From Streptococcus entericus DSM 14446 (lineage in GTDB: Bacteria > Bacillota > Bacilli > Lactobacillales > Streptococcaceae): a stretch of DNA of 64,000 bases. The notes beneath the pieces were generated by a model, which was not told where the DNA came from, did no database searches, and saw only the letters and a program-made list of their open reading frames with translations. Position 1 is the stretch's first letter. Each line of letters begins with the position of its first letter. Location of the stretch: assembly GCF_000380025.1 (NCBI RefSeq), contig NZ_KB904186.1, positions 1 through 64,000 on the forward strand, written 5' to 3'. The translations under genes and the position numbers were made by a program. Shown here piece after piece: positions 23,966-32,044 of this stretch.

Positions 23966-25705
23966 CTAAACGTTCTGTTGAATCTGATACATGTGGGCAT
24001 AGACCCCATCTTGAGCCAGCAAGTCCTCATGCCTGCCGCGCTCAACGATACGCCCCTTATCCAATACTAAAATCTGGTCAGCGTGTTGAATGGTGGACAG
24101 GCGGTGAGCGATGATAAAGGTTGTGCGACCTTCTTTGACCACTTCCATGGCTCGCTGGATAACCTCTTCTGTCTCTGTGTCAATATGCGATGTCGCCTCA
24201 TCTAAGATTAAGAGCTTGGGATTGGAAAATAGCGTTCGAGCAAAGGCAATGAGCTGGCGCTCGCCGCTGGAGAAGGCTGCTCCCTTTTCCACCACAGGCT
24301 CATGGATGCCCTTGTCTAGTCTGGCTAACAAATCGCCTGCCCCAACTTTCTCCAGAGCTGCGATAATGGCCTCGTCATCTACATCCGCCTGATCCATGGC
24401 AACATTGCTAGCAATGGTACCTGTGAATAGGTAAGGATCTTGCAAGACAATGCCCATATAGCGCCGCAAGCTTTCTCGTGAAAACTGGTCGATGGCTTGA
24501 CCATCCACCAAAATCTGTCCCTGAGTTGGCTCATAAAAACGGTAGAGCAAGTTCATCAGAGAAGACTTACCAGAACCTGTATGTCCGACCAGAGCGATGG
24601 TCTGCCCTTTCTCAGCGACGAGGTTGATGCCTGACAGGGTCGCTTGCCCCTCTTCATAAGCAAAGCTAACATGGTCAAAGATTACACGACCATCTGTCAT
24701 CACCAGCTCTGCTGCCGCATCCATCTCGGTCTCCTCACCCAGCAACTCTTGAACTCGCTTACCAGTCTCGATAGAGCGCTGAATATTGGGAAATTGCCGC
24801 ACCAGCGCACCCATCAAATCAAACAAGTCCACCATGTAGTTGAGGTAGAGAAAGAGCCGTCCAGGGGTAATGGCTACCTCTCCAGAGAGAAACTGGTACC
24901 CCACCAAGGTCAAAATGACTGTCACGACCAGATTACGAATAAAGTCTGTCAAAGGCCAAGATGAAATAGACTGTCCCCAAATAATCCGCTTGTCGGCATC
25001 CAGCAAATGACCTGCAGTTGCTTCAAACTCGCTTAGAACTGCCTCCTCCTGACCATAAAGTTGCAAGAGACTAGCCCCATTCATGGTCTCGTTGACCTGA
25101 GTATTGACCTGACTTCTGGCCTCAAAAAAGTCCTTGGTCGGCTGATCTGTCAGCTTCTTGTAGAGCAACTGTACCAAATAAAAGACTGGCAAGAGTAAGA
25201 GCAAGATAGCTCCCAGAGCAGGATTCAAATAAAAAACAATCCCATAGGTTAAAACCACCCGTAAGAAATTGGTCAGGAGATTGACCAAAATTCCGTAGAA
25301 ATCATTGCGCAAAGTCTCTGTGTCGTTGACAATCCGTGTCGCCAACTGCCCTGCTGGCTTGTCTGAAAAGTAAGCAATCGGCAAATTCTGCATCACATCG
25401 TAAGCGCGATTGCGCAAATCTGCAACGATTTGATTGCCCGACCGCCTTAGCAAACGTGACGCCCAGTAAGTTAATCCCGCTCCCATGAGTAAGAGGAGCA
25501 AGTAGCCACTCATCAGTTGAAGAAAAGCTGCCGCTTGAAAGACAGTTTGTCCCGTCAGTGGACGCAGATGAGCATCAATCGCTGTCTGAAGCATCATGGG
25601 GGCTAACTGACTGGTCATCGTTCCTAGTAAAAAGAGCACGACTGCCCAGAAAAAGAGCCACTTAACCTGCTTGATCTCCTTGATTAAGGTAACAATAACG
25701 TTCAT
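23966..25705 (-). CDS. Heterodimeric ABC multidrug-type exporter, catalytic-site subunit
   Basis: The 579-residue half-transporter has six membrane helices (1-310) and a nucleotide-binding domain. Walker A is GHTGSGKSS (near 373). The signature is degenerate (FSSGERQL instead of LSGGQ). Walker B is canonical with the catalytic glutamate (LLILDEATSHID), and the H-loop is IAHRLS. This is the pattern of BmrD/LmrD/PatB-like subunits paired with a degenerate partner. Its ATG overlaps the stop of the upstream gene by 1 nt (TAATG). It likely exports drugs or lipophilic molecules. Confidence 0.88.
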   Translation of the reverse strand: MNVIVTLIKEIKQVKWLFFWAVVLFLLGTMTSQLAPMMLQTAIDAHLRPLTGQTVFQAAAFLQLMSGYLLLLLMGAGLTYWASRLLRRSGNQIVADLRNRAYDVMQNLPIAYFSDKPAGQLATRIVNDTETLRNDFYGILVNLLTNFLRVVLTYGIVFYLNPALGAILLLLLPVFYLVQLLYKKLTDQPTKDFFEARSQVNTQVNETMNGASLLQLYGQEEAVLSEFEATAGHLLDADKRIIWGQSISSWPLTDFIRNLVVTVILTLVGYQFLSGEVAITPGRLFLYLNYMVDLFDLMGALVRQFPNIQRSIETGKRVQELLGEETEMDAAAELVMTDGRVIFDHVSFAYEEGQATLSGINLVAEKGQTIALVGHTGSGKSSLMNLLYRFYEPTQGQILVDGQAIDQFSRESLRRYMGIVLQDPYLFTGTIASNVAMDQADVDDEAIIAALEKVGAGDLLARLDKGIHEPVVEKGAAFSSGERQLIAFARTLFSNPKLLILDEATSHIDTETEEVIQRAMEVVKEGRTTFIIAHRLSTIQHADQILVLDKGRIVERGRHEDLLAQDGVYAHMYQIQQNV

Positions 25706-27432
25706 TATTGCCCTCCTTTCTGTGTTTGCTGGCGGTTGTACTGGTCGGCATACCAGCCACCTGCTGCCAGCAAGTCTGCTGGTCGTCCCTCTTCGATAAT
25801 TTGTCCATCATCTAAAACCAAGACCCAATCCGCATGGTGAACCGCAGATAAGCGGTGGGCAACGATGAGGTTTGTCTTGCCCTGACGCTCCTCTTGCAAG
25901 CGCTGGATAATCTGGCGTTCAGTCTTGGCATCAACTGCAGACAATGAGTCGTCCAAAATCAATAGCTCTGGCTGACGAATCAGGGCACGAGCGATGGAAA
26001 TCCGCTGCTTTTGCCCACCTGAAATGGACAAGCCCCGCTCCCCAATCATGGTCTCCAGACCATCTGCCATCCGCTCAACATCCTCAGTAAAGGCCGCCAT
26101 CTCAATTGCTGCCGCCAGATCCTGAGCTGACGCAGCAGGATTTCCCAGCAAAATGTTATCTCTGACCGACTTAGAAAAGAGCACATGCTCCTGCGGCACA
26201 TAGCCAATCAAGGCTTCCACCGAGCTCCGCTGATAGTCTAAAACAGACCGCCCATCAATGATAAATGCTCCTTGACCAAGAGGGTATTGGCGTAAAAACT
26301 GGCGGACCAAGGTCGTCTTACCTGAGCCTGTTTTTCCGACAATTCCAACCGTTTGACCTGCCTGCAAGACCCAGTTGATGTCCACTAGACTAGGTCGCTC
26401 TGCCTGCGGATAAGTAAACTGATAGTTTTCAAAAGCATAGGTCTGCGGTTTTGTCAGCACGAGCTGACCATCTGCTTCCATGTCGTCACCGGTCTCAATC
26501 AGTTCATGGATTTTTTCAAAAGACGTTTTCCCTGTCTGATAGACCAGTATCAAATCTGCCAGCATCATAAAAGGATCAACCAAAGACACCATGTACAGTT
26601 GTAAGGCCAGCACTTGACCGAGACTAACAGTTCCTTTTTGCAAGAAGTGAGCCCCTATCCACAAGATAAGGACAGTTGACACCCCCAGCAAGCCTACAAC
26701 CACTGGACTGTACAGTGACTGCCAGTCTCCAATGCGGTTGCCTGTCTCTGCCAACGTTTGGGTCTGTTTGCGAAACCGCTTCTCCTGCACCGCTTTTTTG
26801 CTATAGGCACGAGTAACCTGTACCCCTTCGATGGCTTCTAAAACCTCATTATTAAGCTGGGCGACTGCTTCACGGTTATCATCAATCAGCTGGTCTTGCT
26901 TGCGACTAATCATATACATCAAGACCATCATCAGCAGCATCGGTAGCATGGCTACCAAAGTCACCTGCCAAGATAAAACCAACATGGCTGGTAAAATAAA
27001 GGCAATCACCCCCCCAGCATAGACCACTATCATTAGCCCATAACCAATGACTTCAAGTAGCCCTCCCACATCCGTTGAGAAACGGGTCAGGATGTCGCCT
27101 GAACGAAATTTCTCATAAAAAGGGGTTCGCATCCGAATCAGCTTTGCAAATGCTCGCTGCTGTAAGTCGAACTTAAAGGTCACCGACCCTTGGAAAAGCT
27201 GATAATGCCACAGATGGCCTGAGCCATAGTTAACCAAGGTAGCAACTGCCAAAAAGGCAATATCGCTCACCAAGCGCTCTTGGGTTAGGCTCTTCTGAGA
27301 AAGCTGATCCACCAACCGCTGCGTCACCTGTGTCGGTACTAGCAAGGTCACATCATGCACCACAATCAAAACCGCAATCCATAAATAGCGCCACTTGTGT
27401 TGCCGCATATAACTCCAAATCAAACCAAACAT
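25705..27432 (-). CDS. Heterodimeric ABC multidrug-type exporter, degenerate-site subunit
   Basis: The 575-residue half-transporter has six membrane helices, Walker A GKTGSGKTT (near 365), a canonical signature LSISGGQKQR, but a Walker B ending in Asp (LLILDDSLSAVD) in place of the catalytic Glu. Together with the downstream gene this gives one consensus and one degenerate ATP site, as in BmrC/BmrD and TM287/288. The gene is preceded by a strong promoter, a 23-codon leader frame and an attenuator, suggesting induction by translation-blocking compounds. Confidence 0.88.
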   Translation of the reverse strand: MFGLIWSYMRQHKWRYLWIAVLIVVHDVTLLVPTQVTQRLVDQLSQKSLTQERLVSDIAFLAVATLVNYGSGHLWHYQLFQGSVTFKFDLQQRAFAKLIRMRTPFYEKFRSGDILTRFSTDVGGLLEVIGYGLMIVVYAGGVIAFILPAMLVLSWQVTLVAMLPMLLMMVLMYMISRKQDQLIDDNREAVAQLNNEVLEAIEGVQVTRAYSKKAVQEKRFRKQTQTLAETGNRIGDWQSLYSPVVVGLLGVSTVLILWIGAHFLQKGTVSLGQVLALQLYMVSLVDPFMMLADLILVYQTGKTSFEKIHELIETGDDMEADGQLVLTKPQTYAFENYQFTYPQAERPSLVDINWVLQAGQTVGIVGKTGSGKTTLVRQFLRQYPLGQGAFIIDGRSVLDYQRSSVEALIGYVPQEHVLFSKSVRDNILLGNPAASAQDLAAAIEMAAFTEDVERMADGLETMIGERGLSISGGQKQRISIARALIRQPELLILDDSLSAVDAKTERQIIQRLQEERQGKTNLIVAHRLSAVHHADWVLVLDDGQIIEEGRPADLLAAGGWYADQYNRQQTQKGGQ

Positions 27433-27449
27433 CTCTTCCTCCTTAAAAA

Positions 27450-27483
27450 CACAAAAAACCTAGATGGACATAGCCACCCAGGT
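27450..27483 (-). terminator. Attenuator terminator in the ABC-pair leader
   Basis: On the minus strand ACCTGGGTGG pairs with CCATCTAGGT (10 bp including two GU pairs) around a 6-nt loop, followed by TTTTTTGTGTTTTT. It stands 18 nt before the ATG of the first ABC gene, so transcription would stop before the genes unless it is disrupted. Confidence 0.75.
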
Positions 27484-27487
27484 CAAC

Positions 27488-27505
27488 GGTCTACAAAAGT
27501 AGACC
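27488..27505 (-). promoter_or_regulatory. Leader hairpin adjoining the leader stop codon
   Basis: GGTCTAC-AAAA-GTAGACC touches the leader stop codon. The AGGTC at its 5' side can alternatively pair with GACCT just before the terminator, which would tie up the terminator's 5' arm. A stalled ribosome could shift the balance. Confidence 0.55.
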
Positions 27506-27576
27506 TATTTCTGCTTGTCTGAAAGGAGGCTTGTTCCATGTATACGTCTAACATTGATCATGATTACTATGTTCAT
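27505..27576 (-). CDS. Leader peptide (23 residues) upstream of the ABC pair
   Basis: A short frame, MNIVIMINVRRIHG followed by TSLLSDKQK, has an excellent ribosome binding site (GGAAGGAGTATCGCC ATG) and lies between a strong promoter and an attenuator. The layout is the one known for the BmrB leader of the bmrCD exporter operon, where a ribosome stalled by an antibiotic prevents attenuation. The peptide sequence itself has no recognised stalling motif. Confidence 0.65.
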   Translation of the reverse strand: MNIVIMINVRRIHGTSLLSDKQK

Positions 27577-27607
27577 GGCGATACTCCTTCCTATTTTGAT
27601 TGTATTT

Positions 27608-27635
27608 ATTATAACATAGATTCTTGACTTGTCAA
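27608..27635 (-). promoter_or_regulatory. Strong promoter of the ABC pair with palindromic -35
   Basis: TTGACA, 16 nt and TGT-TATAAT: consensus at both hexamers plus extended -10. The -35 sits in a 12-bp palindrome TTGACTTGTCAA that could also bind a repressor. Confidence 0.75.
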
Positions 27636-27734
27636 GGGAATCGTGACATTTTTTTATGTCATTACCCGCTGTCGCTACTCGCTATTTTTCCACTAATCTT
27701 TTCCAAAACTCACGAAAACGCTCTGCTATTATTC

Positions 27735-28688
27735 TTAAGCTTCTGCCTCATACGCTCGGATAATCTCTGCTACCACAGGATGCCGGACCACGTCTTTAGC
27801 GGAAAAATGCACAAAATCAATCGCAGCAATGCCCTGCAATTTTTCTGTGGCATCTATCAAGCCTGACTTGACCTTGCTGGGCAGGTCAATCTGACTGGTG
27901 TCACCATTGACAATCATCTTAGAATTGAAGCCCAGACGGGTCAGGAACATCTTCATCTGCATGATGGTGGTGTTTTGTGCCTCGTCTAGAATGACAAAGG
28001 CATCGTCCAGCGTCCGTCCCCGCATGTAGGCTAGAGGGGCAATCTCAATAATCTCCCGCTCCATCAAGCGAGCGGTCTGCTCCTTGCCCAAAATCTGGTA
28101 GAGGGCGTCATAAACAGGGCGCAGATACGGGTCAACCTTTTCCTTGAGGTCACCTGGCAAGAAACCCAGACTCTCACCAGCCTCAACCGCAGGGCGGGTC
28201 AGGATAATCCGCTTGACCTGTCCCCGCTTGAGGGCTGTTACCGCCAAGGTCACCGCCAAAAAAGTCTTTCCTGTCCCCGCTGGACCAATCCCAAAGACGA
28301 TATCGTGGCTCTTGACACTATCGACATAGACCTTCTGACCCAGCGTTTTGACACGGATAGGCTTACCGTAGCTGTCTTTGATGATGTCCTCTTCATAGAG
28401 AGCGACAAATTTGTTCATCTCACCGCTGCGTGCCATACTGATAGCCGTCACAACATCAGGGGTTGCAATGACCATGCCTCGTCCGACTAACACCAGCAGA
28501 GCCTCGATGACCAATCTCGCCAACTCAACCGCTGCCTCCTCGCCCAGCACCTGCACCACTTCCGTCCGAGCATGCAGAGCAACACCAAGCTCTTGCTCTA
28601 TTAGCTTGAGGTGGCGCTCATTACTGCCAAACAGGCTCAGCATATCATCAGGGTGTTTTAAGCGAATGTCCAATGAAAAATCTTCCAA
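27735..28688 (-). CDS. phoH: PhoH-family ATPase
   Basis: The 317-residue cytoplasmic protein has an N-terminal KH-like region and a PhoH ATPase domain with Walker A GIGPAGTGKTFLAV near 135-148 and Walker B VILDEAQN near 235. The family (PhoH/YbeZ) is linked to RNA metabolism together with YbeY, which is encoded about 5 kb away. The start codon is TTG with GGAG 6 nt upstream. An extended -10 TATAAT lies at 28716-28721. It stands alone, behind the ABC pair's promoter region. Confidence 0.92.
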   Translation of the reverse strand: MEDFSLDIRLKHPDDMLSLFGSNERHLKLIEQELGVALHARTEVVQVLGEEAAVELARLVIEALLVLVGRGMVIATPDVVTAISMARSGEMNKFVALYEEDIIKDSYGKPIRVKTLGQKVYVDSVKSHDIVFGIGPAGTGKTFLAVTLAVTALKRGQVKRIILTRPAVEAGESLGFLPGDLKEKVDPYLRPVYDALYQILGKEQTARLMEREIIEIAPLAYMRGRTLDDAFVILDEAQNTTIMQMKMFLTRLGFNSKMIVNGDTSQIDLPSKVKSGLIDATEKLQGIAAIDFVHFSAKDVVRHPVVAEIIRAYEAEA

Positions 28689-28757
28689 GTTTTTCTCCTT
28701 TTTTCTCTTTCGTCTATTATACCATAAAAGCTGTGTTTTTTTGGGAAATAGCAGAGC

Positions 28758-29053
28758 TGTTCAGGCAGACTAACTGACTATTTCTCAAAAATAGATGGGG
28801 ACAATTCGACAGAAATTGATTAGCCGTTACCCCTCTCTGAAAAGTTAAGTAGGACTACTCAGCTGACAACATCTGCTTGTCAGGGACCAAGGTGTTCACG
28901 GTTCAGCTTTCAAAGATTATACACCTTGAGACACTTGACAACTAGACATTGGCACGAAAGCGCCTAATAACCCGTGCATGGGCAACTCTAAAATCAGCAA
29001 AGCCGGTAACAGTTGCTCCAACCACTCATCTTGCTTCGTTAGCGCGAATAAAA
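28758..29053. other. Gene-free region between phoH and clpP
   Basis: No reading frame, tRNA or known RNA is recognised in about 300 nt. It contains a perfect hairpin CTGACAA-CATCTGC-TTGTCAG at 28863-28883 and a looser AAGGTG...CACCTT pair. A 10-mer ATAGCAGAGC copy (28748-28757) flanks it. It could hold a small RNA or decayed sequence. Confidence 0.3.
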
Positions 29054-29080
29054 TGAAAAAACCAGGATTGTTATCCTAGC
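29054..29080 (-). terminator. Terminator of clpP
   Basis: CTAGGAT-AACA-ATCCTGG (one GU pair) followed by TTTTTTCATTTT on the minus strand. Confidence 0.75.
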
Positions 29081-29098
29081 TTCCTCATTTTTTAGTTC

Positions 29099-29689
29099 TT
29101 ATTTCAGATCATTATTCGTCATGATTTCATCAATAAATCCATAAGCCAAGGTTTCCTCAGCTGTCATCCAGTAATCGCGTTCGCCATCCTTATGAATCTG
29201 ACGAACAGTCTTACCAGAATTATCTGCCAAAATTTGCTCTAAACGTTTACGGGTCTTGAGCAAGTGCTCAGCAGCAATAGCCATATCGGTCTGCTGAGTA
29301 CCGCCACCAGTACCTCCCATCGGCTGATGGATCATGTACTCGGCATTTGGCAACATGAAGCGTTTCCCTTTAGTTCCACTTGAAGCGATAACTGTTCCCA
29401 TGCTAGCTGCCATCCCCATCACAATCGTCTGCACATCAGCTTTGATAAAGTTCATGGTATCCACGATAGCAAGACCTGCAGAAACAGATCCCCCAGGGGT
29501 ATTGATATAGAGGTAAATGTCTTTGGTTGGGTCTTGAGCATCTAGAAATAACAACTGGGCAATGATAGAGTTTGCCATATTATCCTCAACTTGTCCTGTC
29601 AGCATAATGACACGATCTTTTAACAAACGAGAATAAATATCGTAGGAACGTTCCCCACGGCTGGTCTGCTCAATAACTACTGGAATCAT
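29099..29689 (-). CDS. clpP: ATP-dependent Clp protease proteolytic subunit
   Basis: ClpP is the tetradecameric serine protease used by ClpC, ClpX and ClpE. The 196-residue protein shows the catalytic serine in [10 protein letters not shown] near residue 96, the histidine in YMIHQPMGG near 121 and the aspartate in [10 protein letters not shown] near 170. The gene has AAAGGAG before the ATG, a CtsR-controlled promoter and its own terminator. Confidence 0.97.
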   Translation of the reverse strand: MIPVVIEQTSRGERSYDIYSRLLKDRVIMLTGQVEDNMANSIIAQLLFLDAQDPTKDIYLYINTPGGSVSAGLAIVDTMNFIKADVQTIVMGMAASMGTVIASSGTKGKRFMLPNAEYMIHQPMGGTGGGTQQTDMAIAAEHLLKTRKRLEQILADNSGKTVRQIHKDGERDYWMTAEETLAYGFIDEIMTNNDLK

Positions 29690-29721
29690 AATGTCTCCTT
29701 TTCTTGTTTCAGTATAGGTCT

Positions 29722-29751
29722 ATTATAAGCGATTGGTCAAAAATGGTCAAA
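29722..29751 (-). promoter_or_regulatory. clpP promoter overlapped by a CtsR operator
   Basis: The direct repeat GGTCAAA-AAT-GGTCAAA (29735-29751) is a perfect CtsR box. The promoter TTGACC, 17 nt, TATAAT overlaps it, so heat or protein stress should relieve repression. Confidence 0.92.
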
Positions 29752-29772
29752 TAAAAAACTTATCATTTTTAG

Positions 29773-29817
29773 CAAAAAGAAAGGAAGGTGATTTAGCTAT
29801 CCCCCTCTTCCCTTCTG
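29773..29817 (-). terminator. Probable terminator of upp
   Basis: AGAAGGGAAG pairs with CTTCCTTTCT (10 bp, one GU) around a 20-nt loop, followed by TTTTTGC on the minus strand. Confidence 0.55.
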
Positions 29818-29866
29818 TTGACTAGTATCGACTAAACTATCTTTAAGAACCTGTCGGTATCAAGAC

Positions 29867-30496
29867 CTACTTAGTCCCAAATAAACGGTCACCCGCATCA
29901 CCAAGACCTGGAACGATATAGCCGTTTTCGTTGAGTTTTTCATCCAATGCTGCCGTGAAAATTGGCACATCTGGATGGGCTGCTGTAAGGGCTTCGACCC
30001 CTTCTGGCGCTGCAACCAAGCAGACAAACTTGATATTAGTTGCGCCACGCTTTTTCAGAGAATCAACCGCTAGGATGGCTGAGCCACCAGTCGCCAACAT
30101 CGGATCAACCACAAAAATCTGACGCTGGTCGATGTCCTCTGGCAATTTAACCAAATACTCAACAGGTGTCAAGGTTTCCTCATCACGGTACATACCGATG
30201 TGCCCAACCTTAGCCGCAGGAACAAGGCTCAGAAGACCATCCACCATGCCGATACCTGCCCGCAAAATTGGCACAATAGCCAACTTTTTACCAGCCAACT
30301 GTTTCTGCACAGTCTTGGTAATGGGGGTTTCAATCTCAACATCCTCAAGAGGCAAATCACGCAATACCTCGTAACCCATCAACATGGCAATTTCATTAAC
30401 CAACTCACGAAAATCCTTGGTTGATGTTGTTGTCCGCCGCAGGATAGACAACTTGTGCTGAATCAGCGGATGCGAAATAACCTGACATTTTTCCAT
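29867..30496 (-). CDS. upp: Uracil phosphoribosyltransferase
   Basis: Upp makes UMP from uracil and PRPP (pyrimidine salvage). The 209-residue protein starts [17 protein letters not shown]; four extra upstream codons are rejected because AAAGGTGG lies 8 nt before this ATG. The PRPP motif [11 protein letters not shown] (near 130-140) and the uracil-binding end ([15 protein letters not shown]) are present. An extended -10 TATAAT is at 30533-30538. Confidence 0.97.
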   Translation of the reverse strand: MEKCQVISHPLIQHKLSILRRTTTSTKDFRELVNEIAMLMGYEVLRDLPLEDVEIETPITKTVQKQLAGKKLAIVPILRAGIGMVDGLLSLVPAAKVGHIGMYRDEETLTPVEYLVKLPEDIDQRQIFVVDPMLATGGSAILAVDSLKKRGATNIKFVCLVAAPEGVEALTAAHPDVPIFTAALDEKLNENGYIVPGLGDAGDRLFGTK

Positions 30497-30651
30497 GATG
30501 AAAACCACCTTTTCTATTTTGTTATCTTAACTATTATAGCATAGTTGCGCCCGTTTTTCATCTCTGATATGCATTCTTTTGAAAAATAGCAGAGCTCTTT
30601 CTGGACATTCTGGGATAAACATCATTAACTCATTTTTCTGATTGAACCAGC

Positions 30652-30681
30652 AAAAAACCGACAGCTTTTGTAGTTGTCGGT
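30652..30681 (-). terminator. Terminator of the LPQTG protein gene
   Basis: ACCGACA / TGTCGGT stem followed by TTTTTTG on the minus strand, just behind the stop codon. Confidence 0.8.
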
Positions 30682-30692
30682 CTTATGTTTGA

Positions 30693-31793
30693 CTAGTTAA
30701 TCTTACGACGATGAACCAAGCCAAGGCTTGCCAAAGTCGCTACCAGACCCAAACCTGTCAGGGCAAGGGAACTAGCCTCACCTGTTTGTGGTAAGGTGTT
30801 TTTGCTCTCTGTTTTTGCTTTTGTTGCTTCAGTAGCTGATGTGACTGGTTTGGTCAGTTTGGCAAACTGAGCCTTGACTTTATCCAAATCTTCAGCCGTT
30901 TCAGCAAAACTGATGAGAACTGCCAAGTCGCCTTTTTGCTCACCAGTCAAGTTGGACTTGTCCACTTGAGCTAAGAGCTGGTTGCGAGCAGCTGATAAAT
31001 CCGCTGGCGTTACTGTGGCTGATGCGGTGAGCTTTGCCAACTCAGCCTTGATGCTATCCAGCTCCTTAGCCGTTTCGGCAAAGGCAACTTGCTCTGCCAA
31101 AGCACCTTTTTGAACGTCAGTGAGGGCTGACAGGTCGAACTGCGCCAACATCTGGGCACGCACAGGCGACAAGTCTGGTGCTTGTGTGGCTGGGGTGATT
31201 GGGGTTGGGCTTGTTGTGCCGTTATTGCCTGTGGCTGGTGGTATAACTGTGTTCCCACTACCGTTGTTAATTGGTGAGTTTTCGGTATTTGCGCCATCGT
31301 TGGCTGTTGGCGGCGCTGGTGGGGTAACCTCGTCTTGATTTCCATTATCAGCTGGTGGTGGAGTTTGATTGTCAGGCTGGTTATCTTGGTTATTACCATT
31401 GTTAGATGGTTCTGGAGCAGGATTATCTTTGGAGTAACTGAATCCAGCCAAAGCGAAACCTAAGGAACTATCCCTTTTAATGTCTTCATAGGTATAGGTG
31501 AAACCATTTCGAGATGTCCCATTATTATTAAAATCAATAAATGTAAATCCTGGGAACTCCTTAGCTTCAACTGTAACTGACTCTCCTGGAGACAGCAAAA
31601 AAGTCTCACTTAAAAGTGTCACCCACTCGCCATCTTCAGAGTAACCATATGATGCTATAACTTTCATTTGAGCAACATTTTCCTCAGCCCTCACAACCGT
31701 CGTACCAATCACGGGCAACTCAGTTGCTGTTGCAACTGCCCCAAGCGCTACCAGTGTCAGGCTGGTCACGCCATATTTTAGAAGTTTTTTCAT
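30693..31793 (-). CDS. LPQTG-anchored surface protein with two GA-like helical repeats
   Basis: The 366-residue protein has a signal peptide (1-36, MKKLLKYGVTSLTLVALGAVA), a short unique domain (40-125), a Pro/Asn/Gln/Thr-rich wall-spanning stretch (about 130-205), two helical repeats of about 50 residues (near 208-258 and 268-318, pattern L-S-x-R-x-Q-L-L-A-Q..LT..QKG.L...I..AETA..LD..KA..AKL), and a sortase motif LPQTG at 337-341 with hydrophobic end and RRKIN tail. The repeats resemble GA-type protein-binding modules; an albumin or host-protein ligand is a guess. It is monocistronic with an unusual palindromic promoter. Confidence 0.88.
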   Translation of the reverse strand: MKKLLKYGVTSLTLVALGAVATATELPVIGTTVVRAEENVAQMKVIASYGYSEDGEWVTLLSETFLLSPGESVTVEAKEFPGFTFIDFNNNGTSRNGFTYTYEDIKRDSSLGFALAGFSYSKDNPAPEPSNNGNNQDNQPDNQTPPPADNGNQDEVTPPAPPTANDGANTENSPINNGSGNTVIPPATGNNGTTSPTPITPATQAPDLSPVRAQMLAQFDLSALTDVQKGALAEQVAFAETAKELDSIKAELAKLTASATVTPADLSAARNQLLAQVDKSNLTGEQKGDLAVLISFAETAEDLDKVKAQFAKLTKPVTSATEATKAKTESKNTLPQTGEASSLALTGLGLVATLASLGLVHRRKIN

Positions 31794-31830
31794 AAACTCC
31801 TCCTTTTTTTATAAATAGTTGCTGTTTAGA

Positions 31831-31885
31831 AGAGCTTGGCTTGAAAAGTCAAGCTCTATATACTAGTATATAGGCATTTTGTCAA
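31831..31885 (-). promoter_or_regulatory. Promoter of the LPQTG gene with 18-bp palindrome and 5' UTR hairpin
   Basis: TTGACA (31880-31885), 17 nt and TATATA (31857-31862). A perfect 18-bp palindrome CTATATACTAGTATATAG (31856-31873) covers the -10 and part of the spacer, a likely repressor operator. Downstream, AGAGCTTG / CAAGCTCT (31831-31857) can form a stable hairpin at the mRNA 5' end. Confidence 0.7.
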
Positions 31886-31905
31886 GTTTTTTGTTGAAAA
31901 AACAG

Positions 31906-31932
31906 CAAAAACCTGCCGAAGGCAGGTCTTTT
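31906..31932 (-). terminator. Second terminator behind adcA
   Basis: ACCTGCC-GAA-GGCAGGT with TTTTTG on the minus strand and CTTTT on the plus strand. It stands about 80 nt beyond the first adcA terminator and insulates the LPQTG promoter. Confidence 0.7.
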
Positions 31933-32011
31933 CAGTGATTTTCACGAATTTTCAAGCACCCCTCAGGGACTTTAGATCTTTCCAGCTCACTCTGCTCTGC
32001 TATTTGACAGA

Positions 32012-32033
32012 CAAAAAACGGCCGAAGCCGTTA
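32012..32033 (-). terminator. Terminator of adcA
   Basis: AACGGC-TTCG-GCCGTT with TTTTTG on the minus strand, a UUCG-type tetraloop, 12 nt behind the stop codon. Confidence 0.85.
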
Positions 32034-32044
32034 TCTATCATCGA

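Noticed and set aside
28758-29053. A small RNA gene or tRNA between phoH and clpP
   Set aside because: Only a short hairpin is visible; there is no tRNA arm pattern, promoter or terminator that would support a named RNA.
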